The notes beneath the pieces are model-generated. The model had not been told where the DNA came from. It worked only from the letters and a program-made list of their open reading frames with translations, and ran no database searches. From Desulfobacteraceae bacterium (lineage in GTDB: Bacteria > Desulfobacterota > Desulfobacteria > Desulfobacterales > Desulfolunaceae): 64,000 nucleotides of DNA. Positions within the stretch are counted from its first letter, which is position 1. Each line of letters starts with the position of its first letter. Shown one piece after another: positions 28,241-36,772 of the stretch. Both the position numbers and the translations under genes were made by a program. The stretch is taken from NCBI GenBank assembly GCA_013619155.1, contig JABXKT010000002.1, positions 1 to 64,000 of the forward strand, read 5' to 3'.

Positions 28241-28264
28241 ATCAGACGATTAAGGGCAGACACC

Positions 28265-28696
28265 ATGACAGAGAATCCGAGAAATCCCCTCCTCACCGTC
28301 GACATCATCATCGAAACCATGGGGGGCATCGTGCTGATCCGGCGAAAAAATCCGCCCCACGGCTGGGCCCTTCCCGGAGGGTTTGTGGACTACGGAGAGT
28401 CGGTGGAAACGGCCGCCAGACGCGAGGCCGAAGAGGAGACAGGCCTTATCCTAAGCAATCTTCACCAGTTCCACACCTACTCCGACCCGGCACGGGACCC
28501 ACGGCACCACACCGTCTCCGTGGTCTTCACCGCCTCGGCCAGTGCGACCCCCGTCGGGGCAGACGATGCCGCCGAAGCCGGTATCTTTACCGTGGACGAT
28601 TTGCCCGCACCCATCGCCTTTGACCACGAAAAAATTTTATCGGATTACGCGACCTTTAAAGCAGGGAGAGCCCTAGCCAAGAGCGCCCCCCTTTAA
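28265..28696 (+). CDS. Nudix hydrolase (ADP-ribose/nucleotide pyrophosphatase-like)
   Basis: The 143-residue protein contains the Nudix box [24 protein letters not shown] in the standard position, after a [14 protein letters not shown] approach. The ATG at 28265 (MTENPRNP) is chosen because the longer frame to 28226 begins inside the repeat element. The substrate is likely a nucleoside-diphosphate derivative. It stands alone on the plus strand, divergent from rsmG. Confidence 0.88.
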   Translation: MTENPRNPLLTVDIIIETMGGIVLIRRKNPPHGWALPGGFVDYGESVETAARREAEEETGLILSNLHQFHTYSDPARDPRHHTVSVVFTASASATPVGADDAAEAGIFTVDDLPAPIAFDHEKILSDYATFKAGRALAKSAPL

Positions 28697-28909
28697 AATC
28701 CCCCATCAAGGCATTCAAAGGCACACTCGCGCCGTAGGCGTGCGGTAAGAAAACGGCGGCCTCGGGTGTCCCTTTAGGAGACCAGGACACGCGTACCCGA
28801 AGGCCTTGGGGCACAATTGCGTCCGCCTTTTACCGAGTGCAGACCGGGCTTATTTTTAACTCTGGCCTTTCCCTCTCCCATCACCCCAAACACACCACCG
28901 GAGGTTACA

Positions 28910-29569
28910 ATGAAAAAAGTAGGCGTTCTTCTCTCAGGATGCGGCAATTTAGACGGCTCTGAAATTCACGAATCGGTCCTCACCCTTCTCTACCTGAACC
29001 AGGCCGGAGCCGAGGCGGTCTGCATGGCCCCCGAGACCCTTCAAAGAGAAACCATCAATCACGCGAAAGGTGAGATCACCCAAGAGAGACGCCAGGTGCT
29101 TGCCGAAGCCGGACGCATCGCCCGGGGCAAGATCCAGCCCATCGCCGACATCAAGGTGGATGAGCTAGACGCCCTCATCATTCCCGGTGGGGCCGGTCCC
29201 GTGAAAAATCTCAGCAATTACGCGGCAAAAGGAGAGGCATGGGAGGTACACGAGGAGGTGGCCCAGCTGATTCGATCGTTTCACACCGCGAAAAAGCCCA
29301 TCGGTGCCATCTGCATCGCCCCGGTAATCCTGGCCAAAGCCCTCTCCGAGCAAAACCCCCGGATCACCATCGGAGATGATATAAGCACCATCGCCCGCCT
29401 CACCGCCTGTGGCGCCACCCATGAGGCGCATCCCGTGGACGGAATCTGCATCGACACGGCCAACATGCTGGTCACCACCCCCGCCTACATGCTGGGCCCC
29501 GACATCAAAGATATCGCCCTGGGCATCGAAAAACTCGTCGGAGCCGTCTTAAAATTAACCCGCGGTTAG
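28910..29569 (+). CDS. elbB: Isoprenoid biosynthesis glyoxalase ElbB (DJ-1/PfpI superfamily)
   Basis: The 219-residue protein begins KKVGVLLSGCGNLDGSEIHE, has DALIIPGGAGPVKNLSNYA and the nucleophile-elbow cysteine in IGAICIAPVILAK. These and the length match ElbB of E. coli, reported to have weak glyoxalase activity. The ATG at 28910 has GGAGG upstream; the frame open to 28817 is not protein-like. It is convergent with the nitroreductase, with a repeat element between them. Confidence 0.92.
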   Translation: MKKVGVLLSGCGNLDGSEIHESVLTLLYLNQAGAEAVCMAPETLQRETINHAKGEITQERRQVLAEAGRIARGKIQPIADIKVDELDALIIPGGAGPVKNLSNYAAKGEAWEVHEEVAQLIRSFHTAKKPIGAICIAPVILAKALSEQNPRITIGDDISTIARLTACGATHEAHPVDGICIDTANMLVTTPAYMLGPDIKDIALGIEKLVGAVLKLTRG

Positions 29570-29609
29570 AGACTTTTTTTAATGACAGACAGATCGCGCC
29601 TGTCAAGCA

Positions 29610-29933
29610 AGCCTCGCTTGGCCCTGCCGGGGCCGTGCAGTGAACGCTTACCTCCGGTGGCCCTGCCGGGGGCCAACCTTTTACAAAAGGGTGCCAAACA
29701 CGCTTTCATAGTGACCATGACGGGTCAAAGGCCCATCGTGGTCACTCACATAGGATCCTACAAAAAAATAAACACCTTAATTTCATAACAATACCGCTGT
29801 GATTTATCCCGAGGAATGAGGGGTCACTCGCTTTCGAGGTGGCTCACCTCGCCGCCGGAGGCCCATTTTTTAGTCACTTTCACCATAGAAGGCTCCCTTT
29901 TTAAACCCACGTTGACCATAGAGGGCTTTTTTC
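29610..29933. repeat. Intergenic hairpin-module repeat element, copy 3
   Basis: This occupies the convergent gap between elbB and the nitroreductase gene. Modules: a GGCCCTGCCGGGG hairpin, AACCTTTTACAAAAGG, the 35-bp palindrome at 29711-29745 (arms imperfect), a decayed version of the second palindrome near 29796-29835, the CGAGGTG/CACCTCG hairpin at 29835-29851 and two copies of a GTTGACCATAGA-like end block. Confidence 0.8.
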
Positions 29934-29956
29934 CCGAAACCCCGGCCGGTTTTCCA

Positions 29957-30487
29957 TCAAAACTTCTCGTAATGCACCTTACTATAATCCAGATCGCTTT
30001 TCGGGTGGCCTTTTTTCTCTTCGGCGGGATAGCCGACACCGATAATGGAGGCGACCTCCATCCTGTCGGGAATACTCAGTATCTCCCGGGTAACATCGGT
30101 GGCCATCCCTTCCTGGCCATCGTCTCTCAAGCGAATCTGAGCCCAGCAACTCTTAAGCCCCAGGCTCTCGGCAGCCAGCTGGATATAGGTGGCCGCAATA
30201 GACGTGTCTTCCACCCAGACATCACACTGGGCGGGATCGGCCAGAATCACGATACCTAAGGGTGCCCCGGCCAGAAAACCTGCCCCGTGGGGCTTAACTT
30301 CCGAAAGGGCCGATAAGCATATCGGATCCCTCACCACGATGAATTGCCAGGGATTACGGCCCCGGGACGAGGGACTTCGAAGGGCAGCCTCCAAAAGAAG
30401 GGAGAGTACCTCTTCCTCCACAGGACGGGTATCAAAGACCCGAATGCTACGTCTTTCACGAATGAGTGCCATCAATAAAGAGTCCAT
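29957..30487 (-). CDS. Nitroreductase family protein (FMN-dependent)
   Basis: The 176-residue protein starts LLMALIRERRSIRVFDTRPV and has LRSPSSRGRNPWQFIVV and ATYIQLAAESLGLKSCW, the FMN-binding signatures of the nitroreductase/NfnB-like family. The ATG at 30487 is chosen over GTG at 30490 because GGGAGG lies upstream. The substrate cannot be predicted; family members reduce nitroaromatics, quinones or act on flavins. Confidence 0.85.
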   Translation of the reverse strand: MDSLLMALIRERRSIRVFDTRPVEEEVLSLLLEAALRSPSSRGRNPWQFIVVRDPICLSALSEVKPHGAGFLAGAPLGIVILADPAQCDVWVEDTSIAATYIQLAAESLGLKSCWAQIRLRDDGQEGMATDVTREILSIPDRMEVASIIGVGYPAEEKKGHPKSDLDYSKVHYEKF

Positions 30488-30510
30488 CACACACCTCCCA
30501 GGTCAGACAA

Positions 30511-30547
30511 AAATGGGCGATGGAAAGCCGCTTCCATCGCCCTATTT
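30511..30547 (-). terminator. Intrinsic terminator of the S1-domain gene
   Basis: GGGCGATGGAA at 30515-30525 and its exact complement at 30532-30542 form an 11-bp stem with a 6-nt loop, about 40 bp after the stop of the S1-repeat gene. On the minus strand it is followed by ATTTTTG. Confidence 0.8.
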
Positions 30548-30583
30548 TAGTGAACACGAATCAAAAAGAGGGGCCAATCTGGC

Positions 30584-32044
30584 CTAGCTCTTCTTGTTCA
30601 TGGCCGCCTTCAACAACTCTCCCATGGTTCCCATGGATTTATCAGAGCTGCTCTTTGGTCCTTCGGCATACCCCTTCCAGTTTGAAGCGCCATCGGCGGC
30701 TTCGGTGGAGACCAGGGTAATGCGACGTTTCTCTTCGTCCACGGCATCCACGAGGAGCTCGATGCTCTCTCCGGGCTTCTTGGCGCCAAGAGCCGAGGCG
30801 TTGGCCGCCTCCGCCAGTTTGGACTTCGGCAGAAGAGCGGTCACACCGGGTTCGAGGGTGACGAAGATACCATAGCTCTCTTTCTTCTCCACAATGCCAA
30901 CCACCTTGGAGCCCAGGGCATACTTCAAGGACGCCCCCTGCCAGGGATCACCGTGGGCATCACGGATGGAGAGGGAGAGGCGCTTCTTCTCCAGATCGAT
31001 GGCCTTAACCACCACCTGGACCATCTCTCCGGGAGAGACGGCATCTTCGCACTTTAAAATACGCTTGGTGTAACTCATCTCGCTGATGTGAACCAGCCCC
31101 TCGGTACCGGGAGCCACCTCCACAAAAGCACCAAAGGGGGCAATACGCACAACCTTGCCACCGAATTGGTCTCCCACATGGATCGTCTCTCCCACCAATT
31201 CCCATGGGTCCTGAGACGCCTGCTTGACAGAGAGGGCAATGCGAAGGGGGTTCTTCCCCTCCAAAGTCTCTATCTTTAACACCTTAACGGGTATGGTATC
31301 CCCCACATTCACCGCCTCTTCACACGACTGGACACGGCTCCAGGAGAGCTCCGAGATATGAGCCATACCCTCCACGCCAGCATGAAGCTCCATAAAGGCA
31401 CCATAGGGCATCAGTTTCACCACGGTGGCCTCTACGGTGTCCCCTTCGGAAAGGGTCTCCAAGAAGGTGGCACGAACCTCTTTCAGCGCCTCTTCGAGAA
31501 GTTTACGCCGAGAGATAACAATATTTTTCCCATTGCCCTCAATACGGGTCACAAGAAAGGTAAAACTTTTCCCCACATACTCCTCACCATTTTCAACAAA
31601 AACGGTGTCGATCTGGCTGACGGGACAAAAGGCCCGATTGCCCATGAGGGTCACAGAGAAACCACCCTTGACCTGTTCGTTCACCTTCCCTTCCACCGGA
31701 GTTTCGCTGGTGAAGGCATCAAAGAGCATCTCCTCACTTCCAGCTCCAGACATCTGTTTGGAGAGAACCACCTCGCTTTCATTGGCGCTAACCACATAAA
31801 GAGTCAGAGTATCACCCACGGCAACCGTCAGTTCTCCATCCTCATTGAGGAGCGCCATGCGGTCGACCACACCATCGCTCTTCGTTCCGGTGGAGACGTA
31901 GACACTGCTCTCTCCGATGGAGATGACTGTAGCCTCTATCTTGTTGCCACACTTCAACTCCTCACCCAATCCGTCGCCGTACGCTTCCAGCAACGCCTCA
32001 AAGCTCTCCTCTTCAGGAATGCCCATGTCACCCTTGTCGCTCAT
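30584..32044 (-). CDS. S1 RNA-binding repeat protein, second S1 paralog
   Basis: The roughly 486-residue protein has five S1-type repeats, at about residues 35-105, 120-190, 205-278, 293-360 and 375-445. The third and fourth (GAFMELHAGVEGMAHISELSW and GAFVEVAPGTEGLVHISEM) are best conserved. The order and an acidic N-terminus resemble rpsA, but it is shorter and more diverged. ATG at 32044 has GGAGAG six bases upstream; ATG at 32059 is the alternative. It probably binds RNA or the ribosome; its role beside true S1 is unknown. It has its own terminator. Confidence 0.85.
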   Translation of the reverse strand: MSDKGDMGIPEEESFEALLEAYGDGLGEELKCGNKIEATVISIGESSVYVSTGTKSDGVVDRMALLNEDGELTVAVGDTLTLYVVSANESEVVLSKQMSGAGSEEMLFDAFTSETPVEGKVNEQVKGGFSVTLMGNRAFCPVSQIDTVFVENGEEYVGKSFTFLVTRIEGNGKNIVISRRKLLEEALKEVRATFLETLSEGDTVEATVVKLMPYGAFMELHAGVEGMAHISELSWSRVQSCEEAVNVGDTIPVKVLKIETLEGKNPLRIALSVKQASQDPWELVGETIHVGDQFGGKVVRIAPFGAFVEVAPGTEGLVHISEMSYTKRILKCEDAVSPGEMVQVVVKAIDLEKKRLSLSIRDAHGDPWQGASLKYALGSKVVGIVEKKESYGIFVTLEPGVTALLPKSKLAEAANASALGAKKPGESIELLVDAVDEEKRRITLVSTEAADGASNWKGYAEGPKSSSDKSMGTMGELLKAAMNKKS

Positions 32045-32357
32045 TATACTCTCCGACATGCCCCCAGTGGGGGGATCTGGTTCACCCGGTATCTGACTAT
32101 CGATTACCTAAATTTTACGCCACAATTTTATGATGATAATGGCCCCTTAAAAAGGACGAAAGAGGGCCGTCAACAGCCCATCTATAAACTGTATTCGTAA
32201 AATACGCCACCTTTTTTCACACAACAGACATATAACTACTTGATATCAATATTAAAACCCACATAGAGATACCGATATCATCTCAAACACTCCATAAGGT
32301 TTCACCTTCCATAAATAGAAAATACCCAAAGGAATCAAAGGACTGTCATTTTTTTTA

Positions 32358-32870
32358 TCAGAAGTTCCGTATCAAGACATCCATGGTGCGCTGTCGAAGC
32401 AGCGCCACCTCCCGGGAAGCGATCTCCTGCCCCCCTTGAGAGGATAAATCAATGACCGCCTGCCCTCTTTTTGTGATAAAGAGACGCACCGTTCGCTCCG
32501 GCAGCTTCCAGACCCTGGATACCGATACCCTCGAGGCCATTTCACCCGCCTGGGAGACGCCATACCGTAATGAGACCAAGCCATCTATTTTTTCGAGGGT
32601 ATCCCCCTCCTTGAGAGGCAAGACGTAACGAGCCCCCACAAGTCGATCTTCATAGAAACGGTACATCAGGTGAGCGGGCCGCCTGAACAGAGCGACCCCA
32701 TAGAGAATTTCATTCGGCCTCACTCGCTTGGGCGAACCCGTCTCCGATGCCATCACCTCATACCGATTCATACCCCAGCGCACATGCCTGAAATCGAGAT
32801 CACCGGCAAAGGCCCCTGAAGAAGAGACGAGAAGAAGAAAAAGGGTCACTCTAAATACATACCATCTCAT
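32358..32870 (-). CDS. Small exported protein of unknown function
   Basis: The 170-residue protein begins MRWYVFRVTLFLLLVSSSGAFAGD, a clear Sec signal peptide cut after AFA. The mature part contains DFRHVRWGMNRYEVMASE, resembling the short motif that opens many small periplasmic proteins with a folded beta domain. I do not recognise the family further. The ATG lies 20 bp inside the 3' end of the histidine-kinase gene, suggesting coupling. A longer frame from 32924 would bury the signal peptide and is less likely. Confidence 0.7.
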   Translation of the reverse strand: MRWYVFRVTLFLLLVSSSGAFAGDLDFRHVRWGMNRYEVMASETGSPKRVRPNEILYGVALFRRPAHLMYRFYEDRLVGARYVLPLKEGDTLEKIDGLVSLRYGVSQAGEMASRVSVSRVWKLPERTVRLFITKRGQAVIDLSSQGGQEIASREVALLRQRTMDVLIRNF

Positions 32871-34548
32871 CGGCGTCGGTCCCCTTGCACACGAGGGCGT
32901 TACGAATGGATACTGAGAGTTCACAAATCTCTAGGGGCTTCATCAACAAAAGATCGATGCCCGCATCCGAGACCGCTCCCGCCGAGACACTATCGCTATA
33001 ACCCGTGCAGATAATGACAGGTAAATCTGGGCGCATCGCCTTCACCCTGTGAGCGAAGGCAACCCCTGTCATCTTCGGCATGGTCAGATCCGTGACCACA
33101 AGATCGTAATCGGCAGGTGAGGCTGCAAAAATATCAAAGGCCTCATGGCTATCCGTGGCCGCCGTTACGGTGTACCCGAGACGCTCCAGCATCACCTTGC
33201 CCAGATCGGCCAGATCGGGTTCATCATCGACAAAGAGAATCCGCTCGTGACCCGTGGCCAACCCGTCCAGGGCCACTGACTCCTCTCCAGCCCGTCCGCT
33301 GCAGATAGGGAAGTAGAGATAAAAGGTGCTGCCCTCTCCCGATGCACTCTCCACACGCACAGCCCCTCCATGGGCCTTTAAGATGCCATGCACCACCGAA
33401 AGCCCCATACCGGTCCCCTGGCCCCGACCCTTGGTGGTAAAATAGGGGTCAAAAATACACTTCTTCACCTCAGAGTCCATACCACAGCCCGTATCAGTGA
33501 CGGAGAGCATCATATAGGCACCGGGCTGAAGATCGATAAACCCTTGAGCTTCCAGCTCGTTAAAGGCGACCACATCCAGCAAAATTGAGAGGGTCCCCCC
33601 ATCGGGCATGGCGTGGGAGGCGTTGGTGCACAGGTTCATGAGGATCTGATGAATCTGTGTGGCATCCGCCTCGATGGGAAACATCTTGGCCGTCATGGAC
33701 TGCTTAATCTCGATGGTACTGGGGAGGCTCGCCCTTAAGAGTTCGAGAGATTCGCTGATAATTTGCTGCATGAAGACCGGTTTTTTCTCATGGCTCGACT
33801 GCCGGCTGAAGGAGAGAATATGACCCACAAGATTTCGCGCACGCTGGGCGGCCTTGTAGATCTGGTCGATGCTTTTCCGGGCCGGACTGATCTCATCGAC
33901 ATCGAACCGTGCCAGCTCAATATATCCCAAAATAGCGGCGAGGACATTGTTGAAATCATGGGCAATGCCCCCGGCAAGGGTTCCCAAGGCCTCCATCTTC
34001 TGGGCCTGACGGAGCTGAACTTCCAATGATTTACGTGAGGAGGTATCCCGGATCAGAGTCAGTTTTCGAAAGGGTGTACCGGAATAGTCCTTGAGGAGCC
34101 AGCTCCTCACCTGGACGGGCACCCGGCCGCCCCCTTTTCCGATATACTCTTTTTCGTAGTCCCCGGACTCTCCGCTATCGAAGAGGGCAGGCATCACCAC
34201 GCGAGACTCCAGAAGACGCCACTTTTCAGGGGTCATCTGCTGCTCGAACATATCGCACACCTCGGAGACGGAGTAGCCAAGCATCTCCAGAAAGGCTGGA
34301 TTGGCATCTTCAATACGCCCGGTGAGATCGGTACATAAGATACCGTCACGACTTGTCTTGAAGAGCTCTCTATAACGCGCGGAGTCATCAAAGGATTGTT
34401 CTGTCACACATACGGGGGAACCCATGGAGAGCCGCTGCTCCTCCCCTTTGATACCAGCTGATTCAAGAAGTTCTCTGGCACGGGCCCGAGTCTTTTTATC
34501 GCCGTTCACAACAAGAACCATTCGATCAGTGTCCCGGTTCAAGGCCAC
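32851..34548 (-). CDS. Hybrid sensor histidine kinase (PAS-HisKA-HATPase-REC)
   Basis: The 565-residue soluble protein has in order: a PAS domain (RYRELFKTSRDGILCTDLTG) at about 55-165, a HisKA domain with phospho-His in GGIAHDFNNVLAA, a HATPase domain (TDTGCGMD...GTGMGLSVVHG) and a C-terminal receiver (ILFVDDEPDL, VTDLTMPKMTG). No transmembrane helix is seen, so it senses a cytoplasmic signal. The GTG at 34548 or ATG at 34521 may be the start. No DNA-binding response regulator is adjacent. Confidence 0.9.
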   Translation of the reverse strand: MALNRDTDRMVLVVNGDKKTRARARELLESAGIKGEEQRLSMGSPVCVTEQSFDDSARYRELFKTSRDGILCTDLTGRIEDANPAFLEMLGYSVSEVCDMFEQQMTPEKWRLLESRVVMPALFDSGESGDYEKEYIGKGGGRVPVQVRSWLLKDYSGTPFRKLTLIRDTSSRKSLEVQLRQAQKMEALGTLAGGIAHDFNNVLAAILGYIELARFDVDEISPARKSIDQIYKAAQRARNLVGHILSFSRQSSHEKKPVFMQQIISESLELLRASLPSTIEIKQSMTAKMFPIEADATQIHQILMNLCTNASHAMPDGGTLSILLDVVAFNELEAQGFIDLQPGAYMMLSVTDTGCGMDSEVKKCIFDPYFTTKGRGQGTGMGLSVVHGILKAHGGAVRVESASGEGSTFYLYFPICSGRAGEESVALDGLATGHERILFVDDEPDLADLGKVMLERLGYTVTAATDSHEAFDIFAASPADYDLVVTDLTMPKMTGVAFAHRVKAMRPDLPVIICTGYSDSVSAGAVSDAGIDLLLMKPLEICELSVSIRNALVCKGTDADEMVCI

Positions 34549-34868
34549 CCCCTTCTCTCTCTTTTTTAATTAAAGACATCCATACCAAAACAATGCACAC
34601 ATGATATCCTCAAAACCTCTTATCGGTACAACCCTTTATTCCCTTTAATTCGGGGCTTCACCCGCAACGCCCGAGAAAATGATACGGGAACGGGCCGTAG
34701 CAATCCTTACTAAGGTTCATCGATATCATCTGATTTTTCACCTCTTTTCATCCATCGCTTGTATCACAACGCTCCCTGTGGAGCCACCCCAATACACCGA
34801 AGGCCAGCCCCAAGGCTGCCACAGCCCCCCCTTGCAATTCACCAGCCTGTGTTTATGTTTGTGTGACC
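34549..34868. other. Divergent intergenic region, kinase / ClpX-like gene
   Basis: This 320-bp gap should carry promoters for both divergent genes. No repeat element, ORF or clear hairpin was found. Confidence 0.5.
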
Positions 34869-36659
34869 ATGAGCCCATATAATGAAAATATACCCGACCC
34901 CAAAGAGATCGAAAAGGAGATCGGCAATTTCCTCAACCAAAAATTTGGTGGAAACGTCAAGATCATCTCTCCTTTCTCCATGCCCGAGCGGGAAAAAAAA
35001 GAGACCAAGAGCGTCAGGACCGAGAAGACGAGTTTTCACCTCAACTTCACCATGAAGCCCCAAGAGCTGGTCGCCTACCTGGACCAGTTCATCATCCGTC
35101 AGGAGAGGGCCAAAGCGATTCTGGCAACCAAAATCTGCACCCACTTTAACCGCATCCGCCACTTAGAAGAGGAGGGACGCACGAGCTCCGGGATCGTGGG
35201 AGGCATCAAGAACAACGTCTTGATGATCGGTCCCACTGGTGTTGGCAAAACCTATATGGTGAAGCTGATCGCCGATAAAATAGGGGTCCCCTTTGTCAAA
35301 GGCGACGCCACCAAATTTACAGAAGCGGGCTATGTGGGGGGCAACGTCGACGACCTCATCCGCGATCTGGTCCGGGAAGCCGATGATGATATCGAGCGTG
35401 CAGAGCACGGCATCGTCTATATCGACGAGGTGGATAAAATCGCCTCGGCCTCCAACGCCACAGGGGGCGACATCTCCCGAACCGGGGTCCAGAGAGCCCT
35501 TCTCAAACCCATGGAAGAGACCGATGTGGAGTTAAAGGTTCCCCACGATCCCGTCTCCATGCTCAAAGAGATGGAGCGCTATCAAAAAGGGGACTCCCAA
35601 GATAAACAGGTGGTCAACACAGGAAACATCCTCTTTATTATGAGCGGTGCCTTTGGGGGACTCTCTGATATTGTGGAGAAGCGAAACAAAAAAAAGACCA
35701 TCGGATTCGGTTCCACCCTCCACGACCCCAGCGATAAAAATACCCCCCTAAAAGAGTTACGCACCGAAGATCTCGTGGAGTACGGTTTCGAATCAGAGTT
35801 TGTGGGACGCCTGCCCGTACGCACCACCCTTGAGCCTCTCTCAGAAGAGGATCTGTTTCAAATCCTAAAAAACCCCAATAACCCCGTGATCTTGAGCAAA
35901 AAGCTGGATTTTTCCTCCTACGGAATCACCCTTCGCTTCTCCGATGAGATGCTAAAAGAGATCGCACGGCGTGCACACCTTGAAAACACGGGGGCACGCG
36001 GACTGGTCAGCGCCATCGAAGAGATTCTCCTCCCCTTCGAGACACGCCTTCCTTCCCTCAACATCCAGGAGTTTCCCGCAACCATCGAGGCGGCAGACGA
36101 TGCGGAAAAGACCCTGGCATCTATGTTGGATCCCGCCATGAAAGAGACCTGGGAAAAACGATTTCACCGCCTTGAAATGGATGAGACGGCCTACCTCTCC
36201 GCCTATATAAAAGATCACTGGCAGCAGCTGACCATCGGCCACCTACTGCCCCTGACCCCCTGGCGGGCCGACACGGCGGCAACCCTTTGTATCGGCAATA
36301 AAATTGCCACAAACAGAGCCATTGAGGTCCTTCATTTACATTACGAAAAAGTAAAAAAACTTGAGGTGAATTTTTTCTCGAAATTTGGTATGCATGTCTT
36401 GTTTGATGAAGAGGCGGTCGACTTCCTGATGGATCAGATCCTCACGGCAGGCGCCACCAGTGACGAAATGTTCGCCAAAATTGCCGAAGATTTCGAGCTG
36501 GGCCTCGCCCTTATTCGAGAAAAAACCGGAAAAACCCATTTCTTCATCACACGGGAGGCTCTTCTTGCGCCCGAACAATTCCTAAACGACCTCGTTAAAG
36601 AGGAGCTCGTAGGGAAAAATGACGCCATAAGACTCCCCGCCGACCAGCCCAAAGACTAA
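34869..36659 (+). CDS. ClpX-like AAA+ ATPase lacking the zinc-binding domain
   Basis: The 596-residue protein matches the ClpX core: PQELVAYLDQFIIRQERAK, Walker A GPTGVGKT (121-128), pore-1 loop GYVG (154-157), Walker B IVYIDEVDK, the ClpP-docking tripeptide region TIGFGST (IGFG 278-281) and EFVGRLPV around the arginine finger. The N-terminal cysteine-zinc domain is absent, replaced by about 60 charged residues. A C-terminal extension of about 170 residues follows the small AAA domain. The ATG at 34869 has no obvious RBS; GTG at 34863 is an alternative. It could partner ClpP as an unfoldase with different adaptors. No clpP is nearby. Confidence 0.8.
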   Translation: MSPYNENIPDPKEIEKEIGNFLNQKFGGNVKIISPFSMPEREKKETKSVRTEKTSFHLNFTMKPQELVAYLDQFIIRQERAKAILATKICTHFNRIRHLEEEGRTSSGIVGGIKNNVLMIGPTGVGKTYMVKLIADKIGVPFVKGDATKFTEAGYVGGNVDDLIRDLVREADDDIERAEHGIVYIDEVDKIASASNATGGDISRTGVQRALLKPMEETDVELKVPHDPVSMLKEMERYQKGDSQDKQVVNTGNILFIMSGAFGGLSDIVEKRNKKKTIGFGSTLHDPSDKNTPLKELRTEDLVEYGFESEFVGRLPVRTTLEPLSEEDLFQILKNPNNPVILSKKLDFSSYGITLRFSDEMLKEIARRAHLENTGARGLVSAIEEILLPFETRLPSLNIQEFPATIEAADDAEKTLASMLDPAMKETWEKRFHRLEMDETAYLSAYIKDHWQQLTIGHLLPLTPWRADTAATLCIGNKIATNRAIEVLHLHYEKVKKLEVNFFSKFGMHVLFDEEAVDFLMDQILTAGATSDEMFAKIAEDFELGLALIREKTGKTHFFITREALLAPEQFLNDLVKEELVGKNDAIRLPADQPKD

Positions 36660-36720
36660 CGAAACCAAAAAAAGGCCGATTTTATAGCCTATGGCTTCGA
36701 CACTATCAAACGAGATAATG

Positions 36721-36747
36721 ACAAAGGTCCCGATTGGGGACCTTTGT
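36721..36747 (+). terminator. Hairpin between clpX-like gene and ahbC
   Basis: ACAAAGGTCCC at 36721-36731 pairs perfectly with 36737-36747 over a 5-nt loop, 61 bp past the ATPase stop. The following TGTCAC is poor in T, so termination is possible but not sure; it could instead protect the ahbC mRNA 5' end. Confidence 0.5.
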
Positions 36748-36772
36748 TGTCACAACCGGAGAATATACGTAG

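Noticed and set aside
28163-28242. Short inverted repeat considered as an integron attC site
   Set aside because: The ends do not fit the RYYYAAC/GTTRRRY core, and there is no cassette array or integrase.
26934-28264. Replication origin next to rsmG
   Set aside because: No DnaA-box cluster, parA/parB or mnmG is present beside rsmG.
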